Assembly (NCBI GenBank): GCA_017557605.1
Contig: JAFYYJ010000056.1
Coordinates: forward strand, 1 to 60,123
Origin: Salinivirgaceae bacterium
GTDB taxonomy: Bacteria > Bacteroidota > Bacteroidia > Bacteroidales > SZUA-534
Direction of reading: 5' to 3'
Length of the DNA: 60,123 bases
Position 1 is the first letter of the stretch. Each line of letters begins with the position of its first letter. The position numbers and the translations under genes were made by a program. The notes beneath the pieces were generated by a model. The model searched no databases. It had not been told where the DNA came from and was given only the letters and a program-made list of their open reading frames with translations. This document shows, in pieces, positions 8,352 through 14,888 of the stretch.

Positions 8352-9602
8352 TCACATTTCAATCACACTCTCCAAATCCTCAAAAAATCCAGAGTACGAC
8401 TTGCCAACGCACTCTGAGCCCTCGATTGTTACCGCACCCGACGCATTTAACGCACACAATGCCAACGACATAGCCATTCGGTGGTCGTTGCAGGCCGAAG
8501 CCACAGCGCCGCTTATCGGGCCGCTGCTGACAATCATTTCGTCGCCGTCAAGCGCAATGCCGACGCCCAACTTGCCCAACTCGCGCTGAATGGCCGTGGC
8601 GCGGTCGCTCTCCTTGTGGGTGAGACGGTGCACGCCGCGGATTGCCGATTTACCGCTGCAATTGGCCGCCAGAGCCGCCAGAACAGGGAAAAGGTCGGGG
8701 CAGTTGGTGGCGTCGAAACGGAACGGCTGCAAGTTAGCGTTTTTATTGACAATCAAATTATTATCGGCGTCAAAAGTGAATCGCGTGCCTGTCAGTTCCA
8801 AAACCTTGAGAATGGCACGGTCGGCTTGAGCCGATTGCGGATTCAAACCGCTGATTTTCAGGTCGCCAGCAATGGCTGCAGCCACAATCAGCGACGCTGC
8901 CCCACTCCAATCGCCTTCAACGCGATATTGAGCGCAACGATATTGCTGTCCGCCTTTTATTGTAAATTGCTCATAATTAGCATTTTCAACAGTCACACCA
9001 AAGTCGCGCATAATCTGCAAGGTCATATCAATATATGGGCGGCTTGTCAGGCTATCGACCACAAGTGTTGAATCGGCGCAAACGGTTGGCAATGAGATAA
9101 GTAAGCCCGTCAGAAACTGCGAACTTACAGAGCCGTCGACAGTAGCGCGGCCACCTTTCATTGGGCCGCAAACCGTGATTGGCAAAAGGCCGTCAGCGCA
9201 CTCGAAACGGGCGCCCAACTGCCGCAGCGTGTCGGCCATAAAGCCCACAGGCCGCTGCGTGAGCGAGCCTTCGCCTGTCATTTGCACCGCACTGCCCAAA
9301 AGTGCCGCGATTGGGGTGAACATTCGTAGCGCAAGCCCCGATTCGCCGCAATGCAAATGATTGCCGTTCAACCCGTTAGCGGGCGGTGTGATTGTCAGCC
9401 GTCCGTCGGCCTCCAAAACCTTGCAACCAAGGCTCCGAGCCACTCCAACAGCCGCGCGACAGTCGTTGCAATCCGACAGATTGCTGATTTCGGTCGGCTC
9501 CGCCGACAGCACGGCAAGCGCAATGGCCCGCTGCATATAACTTTTCGACGGCGGCGCTGTCACCGTTCCAGCAACTTTCGACGGTTTTATTGTAAGATTC
9601 AT
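8352..9602 (-). CDS. aroA: 3-phosphoshikimate 1-carboxyvinyltransferase (EPSP synthase)
   Basis: 416 residues. Joins shikimate-3-phosphate and phosphoenolpyruvate to give EPSP. Conserved blocks seen: PPSKSYMQRAIALA near residue 17, GESGLALRMFTPIA near 87, SSQFLTGLLISLP near 158, PDLFPVLAALAA near 308 and HKESDRATAIQRELGKLG near 336. Its start codon overlaps the aroD stop by four bases, so the pair is translationally coupled in the minus-strand aromatic cluster. Confidence 0.97.
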   Translation of the reverse strand: MNLTIKPSKVAGTVTAPPSKSYMQRAIALAVLSAEPTEISNLSDCNDCRAAVGVARSLGCKVLEADGRLTITPPANGLNGNHLHCGESGLALRMFTPIAALLGSAVQMTGEGSLTQRPVGFMADTLRQLGARFECADGLLPITVCGPMKGGRATVDGSVSSQFLTGLLISLPTVCADSTLVVDSLTSRPYIDMTLQIMRDFGVTVENANYEQFTIKGGQQYRCAQYRVEGDWSGAASLIVAAAIAGDLKISGLNPQSAQADRAILKVLELTGTRFTFDADNNLIVNKNANLQPFRFDATNCPDLFPVLAALAANCSGKSAIRGVHRLTHKESDRATAIQRELGKLGVGIALDGDEMIVSSGPISGAVASACNDHRMAMSLALCALNASGAVTIEGSECVGKSYSGFFEDLESVIEM

Positions 9603-10243
9603 TTTGCGGTAATCATTTTCTTCATTTTCAGCATTATAGCCTCGTCAATCTGACCAGGGGCGGTGGCTCCTGCGGCCTCTGTGGCCACAAACGTGAACGG
9701 CGCCCCCATTGTTATGGCGGCAATCCGTGTGACGGCTCCAACGCTGCCCATTCCTATTGCAAGCAACTGATAATCAGAATTGTAAAGATTCAACAGATTG
9801 AGCACGTCGGCCTTTGTGTGGCACATACAAGCCAACTTGACAACGTCGGCGCCCATTGAGTGCGCAATGTCGGCAATTTGCTGCAATTCAAGAAATTGCG
9901 GCGTTTCGTCGTAGTTGTGGTACGACACAATCACGCGGCAGTTGTGACGGCGCGCCGTGGCGATAATCTCGCGGCGGTAATCGTTGTCGGCCTCAATCTC
10001 AACGTCAACCCACGCGGCACCGCCCTCAATGGCGGCCTGCAAAAGCGCTTTCTGCTCGCTCTGCGACAACCCGACAGGACGGCACGTGGCAAGCATATTC
10101 GGGTGAGTTCCAAACAGTTGTCGTACCTCGTCGGGTGTCAAGCCCGACTCCTCAATGCGAATTTCGACCATTTCGGCGCCCTCTGCAAGGTGGCGGATAT
10201 TGTCGAATCCCTTTTGCGCTATCGAACGGCAAAGTGCGGTCAT
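9599..10243 (-). CDS. aroD: 3-dehydroquinate dehydratase, type I
   Basis: 214 residues, TIM-barrel class I enzyme. Dehydrates 3-dehydroquinate to 3-dehydroshikimate by a Schiff-base mechanism. The active-site His is seen in VIVSYHNYDETP and the Schiff-base Lys in GADVVKLACM; EMVEIRIEE and GAPFTFVATE are further conserved strands. It overlaps aroB upstream and aroA downstream by four bases each, the tightest part of the cluster. Type I in a Bacteroidota genome rather than the type II (aroQ) enzyme is worth recording. Confidence 0.95.
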   Translation of the reverse strand: MTALCRSIAQKGFDNIRHLAEGAEMVEIRIEESGLTPDEVRQLFGTHPNMLATCRPVGLSQSEQKALLQAAIEGGAAWVDVEIEADNDYRREIIATARRHNCRVIVSYHNYDETPQFLELQQIADIAHSMGADVVKLACMCHTKADVLNLLNLYNSDYQLLAIGMGSVGAVTRIAAITMGAPFTFVATEAAGATAPGQIDEAIMLKMKKMITAK

Positions 10244-11259
10244 AACTCTATCTGTTTCAGTTCGTTAATATCAATTTTCTCAATCACCACGTCGCCAATT
10301 CCACGCATTAGCACAAAGTTGATTTGCGTGCCTTCGCGCTTCTTGTCGAGTTCGAGAGCGTTGTAAATTGCTTGTTTATCGCCAGTTATGACGGTTGGCA
10401 GGTTCAGCGACTGCAACAGACGAACGATGCGGTCGGCGTCGGGTTGCGACAACAGCCCGCGCTTGACCGAAAGCCGCGCAGCCACCACCAGTCCAAGGCT
10501 GACAGCCTCGCCGTGACTCACGCCCAGCACCTTTTCGGCGGCGTGGCCGTAGGTGTGGCCCAGGTTGAGTTTGCGGCGCTCGCCGTGCTCCTTCTCGTCG
10601 CGGTTGACAATGGCCGACTTGATGTTGACCGAATTCTCGACAAGCGCCTCAATCACTTCGGGCTCGCGAGCCAAAGCACGGGCGGCGTTATTTTCAAGAT
10701 ACTCAAACATTTGACTGTCGGCAATGAGCGTGTGCTTCACAATTTCGGCAAAACCGCAGTTGAGCTGCTGCGGTTGCAAAGTATTGAGAATCAGCGGGTC
10801 GCAAATTACAAATCGCGGCTGATTGAACGTGCCAACCATATTCTTGAATCCCTCAAAATTGACACCGTTTTTTCCGCCCACGCTTGCGTCCACCTGCGAG
10901 AGCAAAGTGCCTGATATAAAGCCAAATGCAATGCCGCGCTGATAGATTGACGCCGCAAATCCAGCCACGTCGGTGACAATGCCGCCGCCAACCGCCAGCA
11001 CAAAGCCTTTGCGGTCGATTTTCAGTTCGAGCATTCGGCCGATGATGTCGGAAATGGTGGCCAAAGTTTTCGACTTCTCTCCCAACCCGATTTCGATTAT
11101 CGGATAATCGGCGAAATACTTACCATACAGGCGGTTAACGTTGGTGTCGGTGATGACAACCACCTGCTCCGTCGGCAGATATTTCTTGAAATTGCGGAAA
11201 CTCTCGCCAATCAGAATCTGCGAATCGCCCTGCGTCCCGTGGATTGTTAAGGTTTTCAT
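10240..11259 (-). CDS. aroB: 3-dehydroquinate synthase
   Basis: 339 residues. NAD- and metal-dependent enzyme forming 3-dehydroquinate from DAHP. NAD-binding and metal-site motifs are visible: VLAVGGGIVTDVAGFAAS near residue 87, TLLSQVDASVGGKNGVN near 118, RRKLNLGHTYGHAAE (metal His) near 228, and SHGEAVSLGLV near 248. The ATG at 11259 is preceded at eight bases by the 48-nt leader element also found before plsY. Followed with a four-base overlap by aroD. Confidence 0.97.
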   Translation of the reverse strand: MKTLTIHGTQGDSQILIGESFRNFKKYLPTEQVVVITDTNVNRLYGKYFADYPIIEIGLGEKSKTLATISDIIGRMLELKIDRKGFVLAVGGGIVTDVAGFAASIYQRGIAFGFISGTLLSQVDASVGGKNGVNFEGFKNMVGTFNQPRFVICDPLILNTLQPQQLNCGFAEIVKHTLIADSQMFEYLENNAARALAREPEVIEALVENSVNIKSAIVNRDEKEHGERRKLNLGHTYGHAAEKVLGVSHGEAVSLGLVVAARLSVKRGLLSQPDADRIVRLLQSLNLPTVITGDKQAIYNALELDKKREGTQINFVLMRGIGDVVIEKIDINELKQIEL

Positions 11260-11387
11260 TATTAAAAGTTTAGAAGTTTAGGGGTAAGTGTTTAGTGTTT
11301 AGCGCTTCGCTGTTTGGATGGTTTAGTTTTTCTTTTTTCTCAACCTTCTAAACCTCTACACTTTACACTCTCAACTCTCCCCGTTAA
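11260..11387 (-). repeat. Leader of aroB, with 48-nt element shared with plsY
   Basis: Spacer between the DAHP synthase gene and aroB. Positions 11268-11315 (minus strand) are the second copy of the element described at 615-663, placed eight bases before the aroB ATG. The rest is C/A-rich, with CTAAACC, ACTCTACAC-like words. No terminator is visible. Confidence 0.65.
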
Positions 11388-12473
11388 TCACTCCCCATTC
11401 ATTATCTTATTTTGCTTATTGATAGACTCTTGGTGAATGGCCTTGAAGACGGTGGACAGGAACTCCGCGCTCAAGTTGTGCTCGGCGCCTTTGGCCACAA
11501 TCTTGCTGATGATTTCGTCCCAACGAGTCGGCTGTAAAATGGTGATATTGTGCTCTTTCTTGTATTGGCCAATCTGCTCGGCAATCTTCATACGGGCGTC
11601 GAGAGTCTTCAGAAGGTCGTCGTCGTACTTGTCGATTTTCAGACGAAGGTCGTCCAAAGTCTCTTTCAGCGACTGACTAACCTCAACGTCACGCAACACC
11701 AACGATTTCAGCAACTTATCCAACTCGGCGGGCGTCACTTGCTGCTTGGCGTCGCTCCACGCCTCGGCGGGATTGCGGTGGCTCTCGATGATGAGTCCGT
11801 CGAAGTTCAGGTCGAGCGCCTTCTGCGAAACCTCTTGCAGCAACTCGGTGCAGCCCGAAATGTGCGACGGGTCGCAAATCATTGGTATTCCAGGCATTCG
11901 GCGGCGAAACTCGATGGGCAGCTGCCACTGCGGAACGTTGCGGAAGCGCGTCTTCTCGAACGATGAGAAACCGCGGTGAATGACGCCAACTTTCTTCAAG
12001 CCTGCGCCCAAAACGCGCTCAACGGCGCCCACCCAAAGTTCGACGTCGGGGTTGACGGGATTCTTTACAAATACAGGAATATCAACGCCTTTCAGTGCGT
12101 CGGCAACCTCCTGCATAGCAAACGGGTTGGCCGATGTGCGGGCGCCAATCCACAGAATGTCGACTCCAGCGCGAAGGGCCTCGTAAACGTGCTTGACGTT
12201 GGCAACCTCGGTGGCGGTGAGCATTCCAACCTCCGATTTAACTAATTTCAGCCACTCAAGTCCCTCTGAACCAACGCCTTCGAACGAGTTCGGACGGGTG
12301 CGCGGTTTCCAGATTCCTGCGCGGAAAACCTCAATGCCAATCGCTTTCAGGCCGCGAGCCGTCTCCAGCACTTGGTCGGCGGTCTCGGCGCTGCACGGTC
12401 CTGCAATCACCACAGGACGCTTTGTGTTTTTCAATATTCCCCACTCTGCAAGCGGGCTTTCGTTTGTGTTCAT
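11388..12473 (-). CDS. Bifunctional DAHP synthase / chorismate mutase
   Basis: 361 residues. The N-terminal 260 residues are a class I DAHP synthase (PEP + erythrose-4-phosphate to DAHP): RPVVIAGPCSAET, FRAGIWKPRTRPNSFEG, WIGARTSANPFAMQ, GVIHRGFSSFE and MICDPSHISG. The C-terminal ~95 residues are an AroQ-type chorismate mutase: LRLKIDKYDDDLLKTLDARM, with IGQYKKEHN and the C-terminal helix LSTVFKAIHQESI. The fusion lets chorismate or prephenate feed back on the first step. The start is the ATG at 12473 (MNTNESP); the TTG at 12479 is less likely. It lies 34 bases downstream of tyrA. Confidence 0.95.
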   Translation of the reverse strand: MNTNESPLAEWGILKNTKRPVVIAGPCSAETADQVLETARGLKAIGIEVFRAGIWKPRTRPNSFEGVGSEGLEWLKLVKSEVGMLTATEVANVKHVYEALRAGVDILWIGARTSANPFAMQEVADALKGVDIPVFVKNPVNPDVELWVGAVERVLGAGLKKVGVIHRGFSSFEKTRFRNVPQWQLPIEFRRRMPGIPMICDPSHISGCTELLQEVSQKALDLNFDGLIIESHRNPAEAWSDAKQQVTPAELDKLLKSLVLRDVEVSQSLKETLDDLRLKIDKYDDDLLKTLDARMKIAEQIGQYKKEHNITILQPTRWDEIISKIVAKGAEHNLSAEFLSTVFKAIHQESINKQNKIMNGE

Positions 12474-12507
12474 TATCAATTTTTAATTTTAAATTTTTAA
12501 TTTTCAA

Positions 12508-13350
12508 TTATTTCAACACCCTCCGAATCTTATTGGCTTGGTCAATCATATCGTAAACGGCTTTGTTGTCGTCGGCCTCCAGATTCTTCTTAAACTCCTG
12601 TAAATATTTGATATAGGTGTCGAGCACGATGAGCACGTTGTCTTTGTTCTGCTCGAAAATGGGCTGCCACATTGCCGCCGAACTCTTGGCCAGACGCACC
12701 GTCGAGTCGAAACCGCCCGACGCAAGGTCGAAAATGTGCTTCTCGTTCTTCTCCTTGTCGAGAACCGTCAGCGCGAGCGCGAACGAACTGATGTGCGAAA
12801 TGGCCGACACGTAAGCCGTGTGGACGTCGTGGTTGGCGCTGTTCATATAGATGATGCGCATATTCATTGCCTCGTACATTCGGCGCACAAGGCTGACAGC
12901 GGCCACGTCGCTCTCCTCGGTGTCGCACAAAATGGCCACCTTGCCTTCGAACATATTGGCCTTGGCCGCCCACGGACCCGAATATTCGGTGCCCGCCATT
13001 GGGTGCGATGCCACGTAGCGCTGACGTTTGGGGTGGTATTTCACCCAATCGCCCAACTTCGATTTTACCGAACACATATCGGCAACTACCTGATTATCAT
13101 TGATAATATCGAGCACCGCAGGCAACACCTTGAGCGCTGCGTTGACGGGCACGGCCACCAGAATCAAATCGGCGCGGCGCACACCGTCCTCAAACTCGCA
13201 AATCTCGTCGACAATGCCGATGTGTTGCGCCCCCGACGCGTTAATCGGGTCATTATCAACACCGATGATGTGGTCGGCGAACTTGTGGCGGCGAATGTCG
13301 ATGGCCGTCGAGCCGCCAATCAAACCTAATCCTATAACTGTTACTACCAT
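12508..13350 (-). CDS. tyrA: Prephenate dehydrogenase
   Basis: 280 residues. NAD(P)-dependent oxidative decarboxylation of prephenate to 4-hydroxyphenylpyruvate (Tyr branch). The Rossmann motif is VTVIGLGLIGGSTA at the very N terminus; substrate-site blocks VASHPMAGTEYSGP (near residue 115) and NSANHDVHTAYVSAISHISS (near 178) are clear. There is no fused chorismate mutase or ACT domain, consistent with mutase activity being supplied by the next gene. Placed 193 bases after pheA with a repetitive A-rich spacer between. Confidence 0.95.
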   Translation of the reverse strand: MVVTVIGLGLIGGSTAIDIRRHKFADHIIGVDNDPINASGAQHIGIVDEICEFEDGVRRADLILVAVPVNAALKVLPAVLDIINDNQVVADMCSVKSKLGDWVKYHPKRQRYVASHPMAGTEYSGPWAAKANMFEGKVAILCDTEESDVAAVSLVRRMYEAMNMRIIYMNSANHDVHTAYVSAISHISSFALALTVLDKEKNEKHIFDLASGGFDSTVRLAKSSAAMWQPIFEQNKDNVLIVLDTYIKYLQEFKKNLEADDNKAVYDMIDQANKIRRVLK

Positions 13351-13543
13351 AATTATTTATTGATTAATTGATTATACTGATTTATTGAATTTTTGATTTT
13401 TGATTCTCGCACAGACGACACAGATTACACAGAATACATTTTTCATTCTTCATTCTTCATTCTTCATTTTTCATTCTCAATCACTTATGCCTTATGCCTT
13501 GTGCCTTATCACCTTTTAATTGTTCATTTTTAATTTTCAACTT
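13351..13543 (-). other. Repetitive A-rich spacer between pheA and tyrA
   Basis: On the minus strand this holds runs of AATGAAG/AATGAAAA, GGCATAA, AATTGAAA and GTAATCTGTGTCGTC. No hairpin with T tract is visible, so the operon can continue through it. Similar spacers stand before aroC, aroB, menA and the ROK gene. Confidence 0.5.
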
Positions 13544-14371
13544 TCAATTTTCAATTTTCGCTCCGCGATATTCGCCCAAAACCGACAAATTTGAGACCAG
13601 AGTGAGCACGCGGCTGATGGCACGGTCGAAATTGCGGCGGTCGCTCCACTCCAAATCCACATAGAACGAGTATTGGAACGGGCTTCCGATGATTGGCAGC
13701 GACTGAATCTTGGTCAGGTTAATGTTGTTGTTCTTGAACTCGGCCAGCACGTCGACAAGCGAGCCAGGCTGATGCGTCAGTTCGAAACAGATGGAAGCCT
13801 TGTTGTTGTCGGGCGCGTCAACAGCCGAACGGCTGATGGCCAGAAAGCGGGTGAAATTCTTCTTGTGCGTCTGAATCTGCGCGGCAATTATCTGTAAACC
13901 ATACAGTTCGGCAGCATACTCGCTTGCAATGGCGGCGGTGTGCATCAGATGCTCGTCGGCAACCTTCTTTGCCGCCGATGCCGTATCGGACCAATTTATC
14001 GCCTTGATTTTCGGGTAGTTGTCCAAAAAATCCTTGCTCTGCTGAATGGCAATGGGGTGCGAGTAGATTTCGGTGATGTCCTCAATCCGCGTGCCAGGCA
14101 GGGCCAGCAAGTTCTGCGTGATGTGCAGGTTGAGCTCGCCAATCACCTTCAGTTTCGACTTTTTCAGCAACAGGTAGTTCTCCAGAATGCTGCCCGCAAT
14201 GGTGTTCTCGATGGCCACAATGCCGAAGTCGGCCTCGCCGTCCTCAACGGCCAGGAACAAATCGCGGAATTGGTCACAATTGACTGTCTCAATATCGGCG
14301 CCGAAATACTGCCTTGCGGCTATTTCGTGGAAGGCTCCGTTCACTCCTTGAATTGCAATTTTCATATTCAT
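13544..14371 (-). CDS. pheA: Prephenate dehydratase
   Basis: About 275 residues. Converts prephenate to phenylpyruvate (Phe branch). The catalytic domain spans residues 1-~180 with IAIQGVNGAFHEIAA, the SHPIAIQQSKDFL block, and the conserved Thr-Arg-Phe in NFTRFLAIS. A C-terminal ACT domain follows (ELTHQPGSLVDVLAEF), where the common ESRP Phe-binding motif is replaced by IQSLP. Starts at 14371 (MNMKIA) or 14365 (MKIA) both fit. Readings that start further upstream would run through the terminator hairpin and are rejected. First structural gene of the aromatic cluster, controlled by the leader at 14376-14497. Confidence 0.95.
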   Translation of the reverse strand: MNMKIAIQGVNGAFHEIAARQYFGADIETVNCDQFRDLFLAVEDGEADFGIVAIENTIAGSILENYLLLKKSKLKVIGELNLHITQNLLALPGTRIEDITEIYSHPIAIQQSKDFLDNYPKIKAINWSDTASAAKKVADEHLMHTAAIASEYAAELYGLQIIAAQIQTHKKNFTRFLAISRSAVDAPDNNKASICFELTHQPGSLVDVLAEFKNNNINLTKIQSLPIIGSPFQYSFYVDLEWSDRRNFDRAISRVLTLVSNLSVLGEYRGAKIEN

Positions 14372-14375
14372 TTTC

Positions 14376-14404
14376 AAAAAAAAAGCCCCGCAAAACGCGG
14401 GGCC
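14376..14404 (-). terminator. pheA attenuator terminator
   Basis: On the minus strand: a 7-bp perfect G/C stem GCCCCGC/GCGGGGC with a GTTTT loop, followed by nine T. It ends four bases before the first pheA start codon (14371), so it must control pheA rather than end a previous gene. The sequence GGCGGGG at 14434-14440, directly after the leader-peptide stop codon, is complementary to the 5' arm and is a ready antiterminator. Confidence 0.9.
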
Positions 14405-14440
14405 TGTATTCATTATCATTTACACGAACATCACCCCGCC

Positions 14441-14497
14441 TCAATTACTGAAGTAGTAAAAGAAATAATAAGCGAAGTAAGATGCAGTGTTCAACAT
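14441..14497 (-). CDS. Phe/Tyr-rich leader peptide of the pheA operon
   Basis: 18-codon reading frame MLNTASYFAYYFFYYFSN then TGA. Nine of the ten residues 7-16 are Tyr (5) or Phe (4), which is far from chance and typical of leader peptides that sense aminoacyl-tRNA supply. It starts 17 or so bases after the expected transcription start from the -7 box at 14519-14526, with an A-rich context before the ATG. The stop codon touches the GGCGGGG antiterminator. A ribosome waiting at Phe/Tyr codons would leave GGCGGGG free to disrupt the terminator; one reaching the stop would cover it and let the terminator form. Inferred from sequence only. Confidence 0.88.
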   Translation of the reverse strand: MLNTASYFAYYFFYYFSN

Positions 14498-14518
14498 TGT
14501 TTTCTGTTTTTAACGGCG

Positions 14519-14526
14519 CAAAAGTA
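14519..14526 (-). promoter_or_regulatory. -7 promoter box of the pheA operon
   Basis: TACTTTTG on the minus strand matches the Bacteroidota -7 consensus TAnnTTTG. No TTG was found at the usual -33 spacing. It predicts a start near 14514, just before the leader peptide. Confidence 0.55.
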
Positions 14527-14628
14527 ATAGGAATTTGTAATGGTGAACGTTTGGCAAAAGAATTTTTCGAGAAATTTGTTTGGATACGTGAGACACGTAG
14601 AAGAATGGTTGTTTGACGGTTGGAATTT

Positions 14629-14780
14629 TGTCATTCCGACGGATGTCGGAATCTTATGTTATTGGCAAAGATGTGGTCCGATAACCATCGGGGTAAATTC
14701 AGCATGACTGTCATTGTCATTCCGACGGATGTCGGAATCTTTTCAATTTTGCAGAGATGCTGAAGCAAGTTCAGCATGAC
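14629..14780. repeat. Two copies of a dispersed ~65-80-bp palindromic repeat
   Basis: Copies at about 14629-14707 and 14715-14780. Each opens with TCATTCCGAC..GTCGGAATC (a hairpin) and ends with CAGCATGAC or a close variant. The first copy has an extra CCGATAACCATCGG insert. Four further copies in the same orientation lie at 20828-21138, on the other side of the large S74 gene. Reading frames through such copies are spurious. The rest of 14527-14811 holds no gene. Confidence 0.85.
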
Positions 14781-14811
14781 AAAAAACGCAATTTCCAAGA
14801 CAAGTATTAAT

Positions 14812-14841
14812 AAAAAAGGCCGCAACTTTGCAGTTGCGGCC
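14812..14841 (-). terminator. Intrinsic terminator of the first S74 fibre gene
   Basis: Perfect 10-bp stem GGCCGCAACT/AGTTGCGGCC with a four-base loop. It is followed on the minus strand by a six-T run, 48-77 bases after the S74 gene stop codon. Confidence 0.88.
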
Positions 14842-14858
14842 TTTGGCCTATAACCATG

Positions 14859-14883
14859 CAGATGCGATTAATCGCGCATGTAC
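14859..14883. repeat. GCGATTAATCGC palindrome, 3' of S74 gene 1
   Basis: Variant of the GACGCGATTAATCGCGTC palindrome that also occurs at 20790-20817 and 27507-27526. It sits six bases past the S74 gene stop codon. Function unknown. Confidence 0.65.
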
Positions 14884-14888
14884 AATTG

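Noticed and set aside
14372..14419. N-terminal extension of pheA (MIMNTGPAFCG...)
   Set aside because: It would translate through the attenuator hairpin and its T-run; the protein family starts at MKIA or MNMKIA.
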